From Pseudooctadecabacter jejudonensis (GTDB lineage Bacteria; Pseudomonadota; Alphaproteobacteria; Rhodobacterales; Rhodobacteraceae), in NCBI RefSeq assembly GCF_900172275.1, contig NZ_FWFT01000002.1, positions 186,001-250,000 on the forward strand: 64,000 bases of DNA, written 5' to 3'. Below, in pieces: positions 18,171 to 26,935 of the stretch. Below the pieces are notes generated by a model that was not told where the DNA came from, did no database searches, and saw only the letters and a list, made by a program, of their open reading frames with translations. The position numbers were made by a program, and so were the translations under genes. Position 1 is the stretch's first letter. Every line of letters starts with the position of its first letter.

Positions 18171-18998
18171 ATGACAAAATCTATTCTGATTACGGGATGC
18201 TCATCGGGCATCGGATATGATGCGGCCCATGGAATGCGCGCGGCGGGGTGGCGTGTCTTTGCATCGTGCCGCAGCGCCGAGGATTGCGCCCGCCTGAAGG
18301 CCGAAGGGTTTGACGCGCCCCTTATGGATTACCGCGACCCCGCCACATTGGAGGCCGGACTGGCCGAGGTTCTGGCGGCAACCGGCGGCACGTTGGACGC
18401 GCTGTTCAACAATGGTGGACATGCCACGCCCGGTGCGGTGGAAGACGTCCCGCGAGAGGCGTTGCGCGCCAACTTTGAGACCAATGTTTTTGGTGTCCAC
18501 GACCTGACCCGCCGCGTGATCCCCGTGATGCGCGCCCAAGGGCACGGGCGGATCGTGCAACATTCGTCTGTGTTGGGGCTGATCACCTTGCCGTGGCGCG
18601 GCACCTATAACGCCACCAAATTCGCGCTGGAGGGGCTGACCGATACCCTACGGATCGAGATGGCGGACACGAACATCAAAATTGTGACGATGAACACAGG
18701 CCCTGTCACATCGGACATCCGCAAAAAGTCGATCCCGCATTTTGAACGCTGGATTGATTGGGAAAACTCTGCGCGACGGGGGCAATACGAGCGCGGTCTG
18801 AAAAAACGTCTGTATGAAGACAACGGGCCGGACAAATTTGAACTGCCAGCCTCTGCTGTCACGATGAAATTGCTGAAGGCCTGCACGCACCCCAACCCTA
18901 AACCGCGGTACTACGTGACAACACCGACCTACCTTATGGGCTTTCTGCGGCGCGTGCTGACAACACGGATGTTGGACCGCGTGCTACGAAAAGGCTGA
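18171..18998 (+). CDS. Short-chain dehydrogenase/reductase
   Basis: 275 residues. The Rossmann dinucleotide site is TGCSSGIGYD (residues ~8-17), then NNGGHATPG and the catalytic Ser...YxxxK (SSVLGLITLPWRGTYNATKFALEGL). This is a classical SDR using NAD(P)H; the C-terminal ~90 residues resemble the family acting on retinol, steroid or lipid-like substrates, but the substrate cannot be read. Starts 39 bases after the SH3 gene and may be co-transcribed. No cofactor-specificity residue was decisive. Confidence 0.88.
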   Translation: MTKSILITGCSSGIGYDAAHGMRAAGWRVFASCRSAEDCARLKAEGFDAPLMDYRDPATLEAGLAEVLAATGGTLDALFNNGGHATPGAVEDVPREALRANFETNVFGVHDLTRRVIPVMRAQGHGRIVQHSSVLGLITLPWRGTYNATKFALEGLTDTLRIEMADTNIKIVTMNTGPVTSDIRKKSIPHFERWIDWENSARRGQYERGLKKRLYEDNGPDKFELPASAVTMKLLKACTHPNPKPRYYVTTPTYLMGFLRRVLTTRMLDRVLRKG

Positions 18999-19073
18999 CC
19001 CGCTGCGCTTTGTTCTGGCTTTTCGACGGGCGGGCCTTAGGTGGCAGGGCAAGATCAACAAGGACGAAATGAC

Positions 19074-19277
19074 ATGGCTGACGATCCCTTTTTCTATGTA
19101 ATCCTCGTGGCATGCCTTGGGGTGGCGGCGATCCTGATTTGGGGTGTGTCGCTGTTTGGCACCGGTGGTGACAGCAAGAAATCCAACAAAGTCATGCAGT
19201 TGCGCATTGCGGCGCAGTTTGTGGCCGTGGTGTTGATCGTGGGTTTTGCATATGTCCGCTCTCAAAGCGGCAACTGA
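19074..19277 (+). CDS. HIG1-domain twin-transmembrane protein
   Basis: 67 residues from ATG 19074. Two membrane helices (FFYVILVACLGVAAILIWGVSLF and MQLRIAAQFVAVVLIVGFAYV) joined by a charged loop GGDSKKSNKVMQLR, the HIG1-type layout known from small proteins that associate with cytochrome oxidase. In mitochondria and some alphaproteobacteria such proteins stabilise or tune respiratory supercomplexes. That role here is inferred from family only. It is 15 bases upstream of pduO and likely shares its transcript. Confidence 0.8.
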   Translation: MADDPFFYVILVACLGVAAILIWGVSLFGTGGDSKKSNKVMQLRIAAQFVAVVLIVGFAYVRSQSGN

Positions 19278-19292
19278 GGATAGACACAGCAG

Positions 19293-19865
19293 ATGGTTGT
19301 ACTGAACAAGATTTACACGAAAACCGGCGACGCAGGTGAGACGGCATTGGGCAACGGCAGCCGCGTGGCGAAACATTCGCTGCGCGTGACGGCCTATGGC
19401 ACCGTGGATGAGGCCAACGCGACCGTGGGAATGGCGCGTTTGCATGCGACAGGTGACATGGACGCGCAGCTGGCCGCCATCCAGAACGATCTGTTCGATC
19501 TGGGCGCGGACTTGTGCCGCCCCGACATGGAAAAAGACGGCGAGGCGGAATACGCGCCCTTGCGGATGACCGACGGACAAGTTGCGCGGCTGGAATCAGA
19601 GATTGATGCCATGAACGCGGATCTGGAGCCGCTGCGCTCCTTTATCCTGCCCGGCGGGTCCGCATTGGCCGCACATCTGCACCTGTGCCGGACAGTTGCG
19701 CGCCGTGCAGAACGTCTGTCGGTTGAATTGGGCGGTATGGAATCGGTGAACCCTGCCGGCGTCAAATACCTGAACCGTTTGTCCGACTGGTTTTTTGTGG
19801 CGTCGCGGATCGCCAACAACAGCGGCAAAGACGACGTTTTGTGGGTTCCAGGCGCGAACCGCTGA
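19293..19865 (+). CDS. pduO: PduO-type cob(I)alamin adenosyltransferase
   Basis: 190 residues. The N-terminal KIYTKTGDAGETALGNGSRVAKHSLRVTAYGTVDEANATVGMAR split around the ATP site, plus LYLCRTVARRAER-like and VNPAGVKYLNRLSDWFFVASR helices, identify the PduO/MMAB family (here LHLCRTVARRAERLS). It transfers the 5'-deoxyadenosyl group of ATP to cob(I)alamin, giving coenzyme B12 for methyl- and ethylmalonyl-CoA mutases. This fits the cobalamin genes at 53-64 kb and the ethylmalonyl-pathway gene at 32.8 kb. Its last four codons and stop lie inside the first unit of a 59-bp tandem repeat. Confidence 0.93.
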   Translation: MVVLNKIYTKTGDAGETALGNGSRVAKHSLRVTAYGTVDEANATVGMARLHATGDMDAQLAAIQNDLFDLGADLCRPDMEKDGEAEYAPLRMTDGQVARLESEIDAMNADLEPLRSFILPGGSALAAHLHLCRTVARRAERLSVELGGMESVNPAGVKYLNRLSDWFFVASRIANNSGKDDVLWVPGANR

Positions 19866-20045
19866 GGCACGAGGCGGCGATACGTCCAGTGGACGTATTG
19901 GCGCCTGGAAGCGCGAACCGCTGAGGCACGAGGCGGCGATACGTCCAGTGGACGTACTGGCGCCTGGAAGCGCGAACCGCTGAGGCACGAGGCGGCGATA
20001 CGTCCAGTGGACGTACTGGCGCCTGGAAGCGCGAACCGCTGAAGC
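19852..20045. repeat. 59-bp tandem repeat with internal palindrome, three full copies plus a partial
   Basis: Units begin GCGCGAACCGCTGAGG at 19852, 19911, 19970 and 20029 (exact 59-bp period; the fourth diverges after about 16 bases). Each unit holds TACGTCCA-G-TGGACGTA, an 8-bp perfect inverted repeat. The unit end GCGCCTGGAA is the reverse complement of TTCCAGGCGC at 19847-19856, so copies can fold into nested hairpins. Copies 2 and 3 are nearly identical; copy 1 differs by one base (T for C at 19898), which lengthens its palindrome arm. The first unit includes the pduO stop. Confidence 0.95.
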
Positions 20046-20087
20046 CTGAGGCGTCCTCGGTGACGCCAATCCAAAGAGATGACTAAG

Positions 20088-20122
20088 AAGGCCGCCTCCT
20101 GATCGGGCGGCCTCTTTCTTTG
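20088..20122 (+). terminator. Rho-independent terminator after pduO and repeats
   Basis: AGGCCGCC and GGCGGCCT pair over 8 bp with a ~8-base loop and are followed by CTTTCTTT. Confidence 0.88.
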
Positions 20123-20314
20123 GTGGGCCTATCACCGACCTTTGATGCGATCGCCCTTGACTAGGTGAAATTTTTGCGCGTTTTTTCACATACGCGACGT
20201 CAGGTCCTACCTGTGTGTCGATTCTGGCCTATTTTCCGCGGGTCCTCTGCGGTATTTGAAACTGGAAGTTGAAGCTGAGGCGCGGACGTGCGCCGCCAAA
20301 GGGAGAAACCGCTG

Positions 20315-21073
20315 ATGAAGGTCCTCGTACCCGTCAAACGCGTGATTGATTACAACGTAAAGGTTCGTGTGAAAGCGGACGGCAGCGGTGTCGATCTCGC
20401 CAATGTTAAAATGTCCATGAACCCGTTCGACGAAATTGCCGTCGAAGAGGCGATCCGCCTGAAAGAAGCGGGCAAAGCCGACGAGGTTGTGGCCGTGTCC
20501 ATCGGGGTCAAGCAATCCCAGGAAACGTTGCGCACAGCGCTGGCCATGGGCGCGGACCGTGCCATTCTGGTTGTGGCTGCCGACGACGTGCACAACGATA
20601 TTGAGCCTCTGGCGGTTGCCAAAATCCTCAAAGGTGTGATCGACGAAGAACAGCCTGGTCTGGTTCTGGCGGGCAAACAGGCGATCGACAACGACATGAA
20701 CGCCACGGGCCAGATGCTGGCCGCCCTGACCGGTTGGTCGCAGGGTACATTCGCGTCCGAGCTGGACGTGGACGGCGACACGGCCACCGTGACCCGCGAA
20801 GTGGACGGCGGTTTGCAGACGATCAAGATCAAGATGCCTGCGATCGTGACGGTTGATTTGCGCCTGAACGAGCCGCGCTATGCCTCGCTGCCCAACATCA
20901 TGAAGGCGAAGAAAAAGCCGTTGGACGAGAAAACACCTGCCGACTACGGCGTGGATGTTGCGAACCGTCTGGAAATCGTCGGCACGTCCGAACCTGAGGC
21001 CCGTGCCGCTGGTATCGTTGTCGGCTCCGTCGATGAACTTGTTGAAAAACTCAAAGAAGCGGGGGCTGTATAA
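20315..21073 (+). CDS. etfB: Electron transfer flavoprotein subunit beta
   Basis: 252 residues from ATG 20315 (GGGAG ribosome site). Family features include [19 protein letters not shown], the AMP-binding region GADRAILV and the signature [16 protein letters not shown] near residue 196, the recognition loop that docks on acyl-CoA dehydrogenases. With EtfA it takes electrons from acyl-CoA dehydrogenases (such as Mcd at 32.8 kb) to ETF-ubiquinone oxidoreductase. etfA follows after a single base. The 190-base upstream gap contains a GTGAAA...TTTCAC dyad at 20165-20189 that may be a regulator site. Confidence 0.97.
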   Translation: MKVLVPVKRVIDYNVKVRVKADGSGVDLANVKMSMNPFDEIAVEEAIRLKEAGKADEVVAVSIGVKQSQETLRTALAMGADRAILVVAADDVHNDIEPLAVAKILKGVIDEEQPGLVLAGKQAIDNDMNATGQMLAALTGWSQGTFASELDVDGDTATVTREVDGGLQTIKIKMPAIVTVDLRLNEPRYASLPNIMKAKKKPLDEKTPADYGVDVANRLEIVGTSEPEARAAGIVVGSVDELVEKLKEAGAV

Positions 21074-21074
21074 A

Positions 21075-22004
21075 ATGGCTGTTCTTCTGATTGCTGAAGT
21101 TGTGAATGGTGAGCTGTCCGTGGACGCCACCGCAAAAGCGCTGACTGCGGCGCGGCAAATGGGCGACGTGACCATCCTGTGCGCGGGAGCCGAGTGTCAG
21201 GCTGCGGCGGCTGAGGCTGCTACGCTGGACGGTGTGGCCAAGGTGCTGTGCGCGTCGGATGACGCCTATGGCCATGATCTGGCAGAGCCGATGGCAGACC
21301 TTATTGTGGGTCTGGCTGGTGATTACGCGCACATCTGCGCGCCATCGACCGCCGCGTCCAAAAACATCCTGCCCCGCGTGGCGGCGATGCTGGACGTCAT
21401 GATCATCTCTGAGGTGACGGCCGTTGTGGACGCCGACACCTTCGAACGTCCGATCTATGCGGGCAATGCGATCCAGACGGTGAAATCGTCGGATGCAACG
21501 AAGGTCATGACGATCCGGACGTCCACGTTTGACGCCGCAGGCATGGGCGGCTCCGCTTCTGTGGAAGAGATCGCTGCAGCTGCGAACCCGGGTCTGTCCG
21601 AATGGGTCGAAGATAAGGTTGCTGAAAGCGACCGCCCCGAGTTGACATCTGCGGGCGTCGTTGTGTCCGGCGGGCGTGGCGTTGGGTCTGAGGAAGACTT
21701 CAAATTGATCGAAGGTCTGGCCGACAAATTGGGGGCCGCCGTTGGCGCATCCCGCGCGGCGGTCGATTCCGGTTATGCGCCCAACGACTGGCAGGTGGGC
21801 CAAACCGGTAAGGTTGTGGCACCTGATCTTTATGTGGCAGTCGGCATTTCCGGCGCCATCCAGCACCTTGCTGGTATGAAGGATTCCAAGGTGATCGTGG
21901 CCATCAACAAGGACGAAGAAGCCCCAATCTTTCAGGTGGCGGATTTCGGTCTGGTTGCTGACCTGTTTGACGCTGTGCCTGAACTGGTCGAAAAACTGGG
22001 CTGA
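21075..22004 (+). CDS. etfA: Electron transfer flavoprotein subunit alpha
   Basis: 309 residues from ATG 21075 ([14 protein letters not shown]). The C-terminal FAD-binding part carries [50 protein letters not shown] and [14 protein letters not shown], complete for the family. It binds the redox FAD of the heterodimer. Directly downstream of etfB and closed by a strong terminator. The neighbouring 3-hydroxyacyl-CoA dehydrogenase gene at 23 kb fits a beta-oxidation context. Confidence 0.97.
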   Translation: MAVLLIAEVVNGELSVDATAKALTAARQMGDVTILCAGAECQAAAAEAATLDGVAKVLCASDDAYGHDLAEPMADLIVGLAGDYAHICAPSTAASKNILPRVAAMLDVMIISEVTAVVDADTFERPIYAGNAIQTVKSSDATKVMTIRTSTFDAAGMGGSASVEEIAAAANPGLSEWVEDKVAESDRPELTSAGVVVSGGRGVGSEEDFKLIEGLADKLGAAVGASRAAVDSGYAPNDWQVGQTGKVVAPDLYVAVGISGAIQHLAGMKDSKVIVAINKDEEAPIFQVADFGLVADLFDAVPELVEKLG

Positions 22005-22025
22005 ACCACAGCCAAAAGAGTTCAA

Positions 22026-22053
22026 GAGGCCCGCGTTATCGCGGGCCTTTTGC
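22026..22053 (+). terminator. Rho-independent terminator of etfBA
   Basis: GGCCCGCG and CGCGGGCC form an 8-bp stem with a TTAT loop, followed by TTTTGC. It ends just before the stop codon of the convergent DUF6473 gene. Confidence 0.9.
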
Positions 22054-22054
22054 G

Positions 22055-22870
22055 TTAGGACAGTGCGTGCATCAACGGGGTGCGTAACGCCTTCGCTGCC
22101 GCCATATGCGCATCAACGCCAAGCGCATCCCCTGCCGCCAAGGTATCCAACGGGGCAAAGGACATTCCCTCAAGCGTGCCGCGCTTGTGAACGACCTCAA
22201 TAATATCATCGACGTGATCGCGCAGCGCCTCAACCATGTCGGCGGTGACAAACACCGGTTCCATATGCGGCTGCATCGCGCCTTCGTCCGCAGGTGTCCG
22301 AGAGGCAAACCACAGCAGCAGAACGGGACCTGTCGCGTCTTCGACCAACTCAATCATGCGGTGCAGCCATGTGTTTTGCAGGGCTGTGCGCACCAATGCA
22401 AACCGCGCTTCGTCCACAGCATTTAGCCGGGAAATAAGGTGTCCGGTGAAGGAAATCTCGGCGAAATCCACCTCAGGAAACAGCATTTTCAGCTTATTGG
22501 TTGGGGCAACAAAACGATCATTTCGGCGCGGATGGACACGGTAGAACGCATTGCTGAGGTTGGCCGCGCCGGGGATTTGCAAGACCGTGGCCGCCGCATC
22601 CCGCCTAAGGGTGCGCATCGCGGGATCATTCAGATACACATCAGGGCCTGCGGCCTGACACCCGAAGTTAACGCAAACCTCACCGATCGCGGTTTCAATC
22701 AGGTCAGGATACGGTTTGGGCACATAGCGGGCAAACGTATCTGACCCGCCAAGACAGGCCACAAACGGACCATCTGTTGGGCGGCGCGGCCCGCGAAAGG
22801 ACAGCCGCGACAGGCCGTATGTGCAAGATGTAAGACGGAGTCCGCCTGTTGATGTCTCATAGGTTTTCAT
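22055..22870 (-). CDS. DUF6473 family protein
   Basis: 271 residues from ATG 22870 (AAGGG upstream). The sequence has a GDSL/SGNH-like start, FVACLGGSDTFARYVPKPYPDLIE, then VCVNFGCQAAGPDVYLNDPAMR, VLQIPGAANLSNAFYRVHPRRNDRF and LLLWFASRTP. I recall this pattern from DUF6473, a family mostly of Rhodobacterales, sometimes next to capsule or glycan genes. A serine in GGS and aspartate in GPD would suit an esterase-like site, but activity is untested. Convergent with etfA. Function unknown. Confidence 0.65.
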   Translation of the reverse strand: MKTYETSTGGLRLTSCTYGLSRLSFRGPRRPTDGPFVACLGGSDTFARYVPKPYPDLIETAIGEVCVNFGCQAAGPDVYLNDPAMRTLRRDAAATVLQIPGAANLSNAFYRVHPRRNDRFVAPTNKLKMLFPEVDFAEISFTGHLISRLNAVDEARFALVRTALQNTWLHRMIELVEDATGPVLLLWFASRTPADEGAMQPHMEPVFVTADMVEALRDHVDDIIEVVHKRGTLEGMSFAPLDTLAAGDALGVDAHMAAAKALRTPLMHALS

Positions 22871-23033
22871 AGGTCCCACCCTTCTCAATTTAAACTCACC
22901 ACTGCCTCTTTTCAGCCGATTCCCTTACCAAGTTGCTAAAGTGTTAATTTGTTGAAAATTGATCTGGATGCGGCGCCTTGAGCGTCCCCGTCGCGGGGCC
23001 TATGGTGGCGCCATTCAGCAAAGGGCAGAACCA

Positions 23034-23909
23034 ATGGGCATTGAACGAATTGGCGTCGTCGGCGCGGGACAAATGGGCAACGGCATTGCGCATGTCTGCG
23101 CCTTGGCCGGTTATGAGGTTTTGTTAACAGACATCAGCGACGATGCATTGCGCGCAGCGCGGGCCAGCGTTGAGAAGAATATGGCGCGTCAGGTTACCAA
23201 GGGGTTGATCACTGAGGGCGACAAAGCCGACGCAATGAAACGGATCGGCACGACCCTGACATTGACGGACCTTGGCCCCACAGATTTGGTGATTGAGGCT
23301 GCCACAGAACGCGAAAGCGTCAAGCAGGCGATTTTTGAAGATTTGTTGCCCCACCTGACGCCCGATACGATCCTGACGACGAACACATCGTCAATTTCCA
23401 TCACCCGGCTTGCGTCACGCACGGATCGGCCGGAAAAATTCATGGGGTTCCACTTTATGAACCCTGTTCCGATCATGCAGCTTGTCGAATTGATCCGCGG
23501 GATCGCCACAGATGTGGAAACGTTCGATGCCTGCAAAGGTGTGGTGGACCGGTTGGGCAAAACCTCGGCGACGGCGGAAGATTTCCCAGCCTTCATCGTC
23601 AACCGCATCCTGATGCCGATGATCAACGAGGCGGTCTATGCGTTGTATGAAGGTGTCGGAAACGTTGAATCGATCGACACCTCCCTAAAATTGGGGGCGA
23701 ACCATCCGATGGGGCCGTTGGAGTTGGCCGATTTTATCGGGCTGGACACCTGTTTGGCGATTATGACAGTGCTGCACGATGGTTTGTCCGATACAAAATA
23801 CCGCCCCTGTCCCCTTCTGACAAAATACGTCGAGGCAGGGTGGCTGGGCCGCAAGACCAAACGCGGGTTCTACGATTACCGTGGCGAGACACCGGTGCCG
23901 ACACGATAA
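23034..23909 (+). CDS. hbd: 3-hydroxybutyryl-CoA dehydrogenase
   Basis: 291 residues from ATG 23034. NAD-binding GAGQMGNGIAHV lies at the start, then TNTSSISITRLA and the family signature with the catalytic His-Glu pair (GFHFMNPVPIMQLVELIRG) and VNRILMPMINEAVYALYEG, ending in GRKTKRGFYDY. It converts (S)-3-hydroxybutyryl-CoA to acetoacetyl-CoA with NAD. The single-domain length separates it from multifunctional FadB/FadJ. It is monocistronic and is followed within one base by a 20-bp perfect palindrome. Confidence 0.93.
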   Translation: MGIERIGVVGAGQMGNGIAHVCALAGYEVLLTDISDDALRAARASVEKNMARQVTKGLITEGDKADAMKRIGTTLTLTDLGPTDLVIEAATERESVKQAIFEDLLPHLTPDTILTTNTSSISITRLASRTDRPEKFMGFHFMNPVPIMQLVELIRGIATDVETFDACKGVVDRLGKTSATAEDFPAFIVNRILMPMINEAVYALYEGVGNVESIDTSLKLGANHPMGPLELADFIGLDTCLAIMTVLHDGLSDTKYRPCPLLTKYVEAGWLGRKTKRGFYDYRGETPVPTR

Positions 23910-23910
23910 T

Positions 23911-23930
23911 CTAAAATTCCGGAATTTTAG
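23911..23930. terminator. 20-bp perfect palindrome, probable bidirectional terminator
   Basis: CTAAAATTCCGGAATTTTAG is fully self-complementary and lies one base after the hbd stop, 18 bases before the stop of the convergent acyltransferase gene. The arms end in four T on either strand. First of five relatives in the window (36015, 46683, 58948, 58974). Confidence 0.7.
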
Positions 23931-23947
23931 AGATCCCCGCCGACAGC

Positions 23948-24832
23948 TCAGTCTTCTTTCAAAGACAACGTATGATCCCGCAGCCAGGCCATGAAGGCGC
24001 GCGGATCATTGAGGCGGTCGGCGTAGTCTTCTGGTGAAATCGCAGGGCCGATCACCGGCTTTTGCGGTTTGTCAAAGGCATGGGCCACCTCGTGGATCAA
24101 CAATCCCTGCCGCAGGGTTGAGCTGATCTGGTTGGCAATCTGATACGCCCTTGAATTGCTGCCCGGGAAAAAACACGGCACGATCGTCGCACCTGATCGT
24201 TTGATCATCTTGGCGGTAAAGACATTCCATTCCTCTTCAATCGCGGGGCCGAATGCCGTTTCTGACGCGGCCACGACGCCAGATGGGAACAGCGCAATCA
24301 GGCCGCCGTTCGCGAGGTGTTCCATCGCTTTGGCACGCATTTCGATCATTTTGCGTTGCGCGTCTTCCTCATGCAGGAAGGGGACAGGGATCATATAACT
24401 TGAGGCGCTTTCATCAATGCCCGTCAGCAAAGCCCGTGTCAGAATACGGTAATCGTTGCGACGTCGGCCAATCAAATCCGCCAATATCATGCCATCGACC
24501 AAGCCATGCGGATGGTTGGCCACGAACACCACAGGCCCTGTTTCAGGGATATGATCCAACTGATCCTGCGGCGTTTGAATTTCGATGCCCATCGCCCGCA
24601 TCGTCGCGGGCCAGAAGGCCTGACCTGTGGGGGTGCCCATGCGTTCGAACCGGCGCACACGGCGAATGACCTTAATCTTACCGGTCAGCCATTCCATCCC
24701 CATGATGAACCAGCGTTTGGCGTTGCTGTCGAAGGTTTCCGAATAGGTCAGCGATCGTCGGTCATAGACGCGCGGCGCGTCCTCCTCCGGCGTCGTACTT
24801 TCGGTTTTGGTCGACGTATCGGTCAAACTCAT
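23948..24832 (-). CDS. PlsC-type lysophospholipid acyltransferase
   Basis: 294 residues. The acyltransferase block I reads NHPHGLVDG (NHxxxxD pattern), followed by ALFPSGVV (block III-like) and TIVPCFFPGSNSRAYQIAN. It would transfer an acyl chain to a lysolipid or an amino-acid lipid at the inner membrane. The exact acceptor (lysophosphatidate, lyso-ornithine or lyso-glutamine lipid) cannot be chosen by eye. It lies 25 bases downstream of ptsH on the same strand and may be transcribed with the PTS genes. Confidence 0.85.
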   Translation of the reverse strand: MSLTDTSTKTESTTPEEDAPRVYDRRSLTYSETFDSNAKRWFIMGMEWLTGKIKVIRRVRRFERMGTPTGQAFWPATMRAMGIEIQTPQDQLDHIPETGPVVFVANHPHGLVDGMILADLIGRRRNDYRILTRALLTGIDESASSYMIPVPFLHEEDAQRKMIEMRAKAMEHLANGGLIALFPSGVVAASETAFGPAIEEEWNVFTAKMIKRSGATIVPCFFPGSNSRAYQIANQISSTLRQGLLIHEVAHAFDKPQKPVIGPAISPEDYADRLNDPRAFMAWLRDHTLSLKED

Positions 24833-24857
24833 GTCCTAGCCTTAGAAGTTCAGGACC

Positions 24858-25127
24858 TCAGTCCCCTTCGCCGAACTTATCCGCCACCAACGCATCGAGT
24901 GCAGTCATGAGCTGTTCAGCCTCAGGCCCCTGTGTTTCAACCTCAATAGAGGTTCCCTTGGAAGCTGCCAACATCAAAAGCCCCATGATGCTGTCGCCAT
25001 CCGCTGACATGCCGTCTTTGCTGACTTCGGCCCTGGCATCAAAAGTCTCAACCGTTTCGGCAAACTTGGCCGAGGCGCGGGCGTGAAGGCCTTTGATGTT
25101 GACGATCTGCAAGGTGCGGCGTGTCAT
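24858..25127 (-). CDS. ptsH: HPr-family phosphocarrier protein
   Basis: 89 residues. The active-site histidine is His15 in IKGLHARAS, and Ser46 in GDSIMGLLML sits at the position phosphorylated by HPr kinase in other bacteria. It receives phosphate from enzyme I and passes it to the EIIA protein encoded upstream. No sugar permease is nearby, so the system is regulatory, as in many alphaproteobacteria. Being next to an hprK gene, Ser46 phosphorylation is plausible. Confidence 0.95.
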   Translation of the reverse strand: MTRRTLQIVNIKGLHARASAKFAETVETFDARAEVSKDGMSADGDSIMGLLMLAASKGTSIEVETQGPEAEQLMTALDALVADKFGEGD

Positions 25128-25165
25128 GGCGGGAAACTCATATCATTCAATCATGGGCGGCGCGG

Positions 25166-25561
25166 TCAGACATCCAGATTAACCGAGTGACTGTCGATGT
25201 ATTTGCGCCCCGCCTCAAGCGCGGCTTTCACGGCGTCAGGCACGGATTTGCGGCGCGATTTCGCAAGTTTCACCAACATCGGCAGATTGGCGCCATAGAC
25301 GATGCGGCGGTTTTCTGGCGAACAGGCCCGCAGGGACAGATTTGACGGGGAGCCGCCAAACATATCGGTCACGATGACAACACCATTGCCTGTATCCACG
25401 GCATCGGCGGCATTGCAAATCTCGGTCTGTTTAAGAGCCCGGTCATCTTCGGGCTCGATGGCGATGGCTTCAATCCCAGATTGTTTGCCCACGACATGTT
25501 GAACGGCAGACAGATATTCTGTCGCCAAACCGCCGTGCGCTACAATTACGATGCCGATCAC
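25166..25561 (-). CDS. PTS EIIA domain protein, mannose/fructose type
   Basis: 131 residues from GTG 25561, overlapping the rapZ stop (GTGA). Starts MIGIVIVAHGGLATEYL with phosphoryl-acceptor His9 in the EIIA-Man pattern, then VVIVTDMFGGSPSNLS, the second family motif. It lacks EIIB/C domains, so it ends a regulatory phosphorelay EI > HPr > EIIA. In related organisms such proteins (often called ManX or PtsM) influence kinases and carbon storage. Partner target unknown here. Confidence 0.92.
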   Translation of the reverse strand: MIGIVIVAHGGLATEYLSAVQHVVGKQSGIEAIAIEPEDDRALKQTEICNAADAVDTGNGVVIVTDMFGGSPSNLSLRACSPENRRIVYGANLPMLVKLAKSRRKSVPDAVKAALEAGRKYIDSHSVNLDV

Positions 25562-26469
25562 GTTTGTGTCCTATGGCCATGAGACCCTTGCGCAGAAACG
25601 CCCGCGCGGTCCAGTTCTCTGTGTCGTTTAGACACCTGCCACCCCTTTTCTGCAAGGGCCAACGCGATACATTCAGTCACGTAAACCGATCGATGTTGCC
25701 CGCCGGTACAGCCAAACCCGATGCTGATGTGCGATTTGCCTTCTTCACGAAAGGCTGGCAGCAAAAGGTTAAGCAAATCTGTCGTTTTGTGTAAGAACGG
25801 TTGCAGTCGGCGATCCCCTTCAATGTGTTTGCCCACATCGCCATCCAAGCCGGTCAGCCCACGCAGTGCCGCATCCCAGTAGGGGTTCTTGAGAAACCGG
25901 CAATCGAAAGTCATGTCTGACGCTTTGGGCAGCCCCCGTTTGTACGAAAAAGACTGCAACGTGATCCCGAACAGCGCCGCCCCCTTTTCGCCGAACCAAT
26001 CCGTCAGCCGTGCCTTGAGGTCATGCGGGGACAGATCTGACGTATCCAACAAAAACTCTGCCTCTGCGCGCAGGGGGGAGAGGATATCGGCCTCACGTCG
26101 AATGCCCTGAATGGCGGGTTCATCGGGCGCCAATGGATGGCGCCGGCGGGTCTCGGAATAGCGGCGCACCAATGCGTCCTCCGACGCCTCCAGAAAGAGG
26201 AGTTGCGCATCGATGTCGATGCGCGTTGCCATCAGATCGAGGGCTTCCTTCACGCGGTCCAGCGAAAAATCGCGGTTGCGCACGTCGATGCCGATGGCCA
26301 GCGGTCGCGTCAGGGGACCATCGGTCAGACGTGGCATCAAGGACAGGGGCATGTTGTCGATCGCCTCATATCCCAGATCTTCGAGCACATTGATCGCAGT
26401 CGACCGGCCTGCACCGGACGGACCGCTGACCATAATGATCTTTTGCACTCTGGTGTCGTGATCCGACAT
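25558..26469 (-). CDS. rapZ: RNase adapter protein RapZ
   Basis: 303 residues from ATG 26469 (GAGG upstream). Walker A GPSGAGRS at 16-23; the C-terminal domain contains SFSYKRGLPKASDMTFDCRFLKNPYWD and GFGCTGGQHRSVYV, the conserved nucleotide- and small-RNA-binding region. In Escherichia coli RapZ guides RNase E to GlmZ to control glucosamine-6-phosphate synthesis; in alphaproteobacteria its RNA target is less clear. Placement between hprK and the EIIA gene is conserved. Confidence 0.95.
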   Translation of the reverse strand: MSDHDTRVQKIIMVSGPSGAGRSTAINVLEDLGYEAIDNMPLSLMPRLTDGPLTRPLAIGIDVRNRDFSLDRVKEALDLMATRIDIDAQLLFLEASEDALVRRYSETRRRHPLAPDEPAIQGIRREADILSPLRAEAEFLLDTSDLSPHDLKARLTDWFGEKGAALFGITLQSFSYKRGLPKASDMTFDCRFLKNPYWDAALRGLTGLDGDVGKHIEGDRRLQPFLHKTTDLLNLLLPAFREEGKSHISIGFGCTGGQHRSVYVTECIALALAEKGWQVSKRHRELDRAGVSAQGSHGHRTQT

Positions 26470-26485
26470 AGGGCCTCTTTCGGGA

Positions 26486-26935
26486 TTAGTGGGTTCTGCC
26501 ATGCATTAAATAATGAACCATAGCCTCTGCAATATAGGGGGTGTCGGGCTTGTGAAGCAGGGTGACATTCTGACCCAACAGGTGAATGTGTTTGGCCGCC
26601 GGCAATCTGTCAGGCTCCTCGACGCCCAGATCAAGGATCGCGGTCACTTTCGTCGCAGGTCCGAGGGGGGCCGCCAGCAGGCCAAGGCCCCGCACTTCAA
26701 TTCCCGCAGGGAGCGTTGGCGGTGCGCTTGCAAGCAGTTGACCCTTAACCACCGTAAAAAGGGTCCTATCGTCCGCGATCAACGCAGCCCCAAGCGACAT
26801 CAACCGCAAGGCGAGGCTGGACTTGCCGCAACCAGACGGGCCGCAGATGACGAGGGCCTGATCGTTCAGCGCGACCGTGCTGGCATGAAGGGACTGATGT
26901 CCGTCCGGCGCAGGTTTGACCGGAATGGACAGCAT
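26486..26935 (-). CDS. hprK: HPr kinase/phosphorylase, short alphaproteobacterial form
   Basis: 149 residues. Only the catalytic C-terminal domain is present: Walker A GPSGCGKS at 32-39 and an aspartate-rich ADDRT motif. The ~130-residue N-terminal domain of Firmicutes HprK is absent, as is typical of alphaproteobacteria. It should phosphorylate or dephosphorylate HPr on Ser46 according to energy state. It abuts the chvG stop with no gap, so kinase and two-component system are translated from one transcript. Confidence 0.92.
   Translation of the reverse strand: MLSIPVKPAPDGHQSLHASTVALNDQALVICGPSGCGKSSLALRLMSLGAALIADDRTLFTVVKGQLLASAPPTLPAGIEVRGLGLLAAPLGPATKVTAILDLGVEEPDRLPAAKHIHLLGQNVTLLHKPDTPYIAEAMVHYLMHGRTH

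Noticed and set aside
19852-20045. CRISPR array
   Set aside because: Copies are contiguous with no unique spacers and no cas genes.
19394-20189. Minus-strand frames across the 59-bp repeats encoding a repeated peptide
   Set aside because: 59 is not a multiple of three, so each copy is read in a different frame; no ribosome site and heavy overlap with pduO.
25128-25165. Terminator between the EIIA gene and ptsH
   Set aside because: Only 38 bases, no stable stem or T-run; read as continuous transcript.
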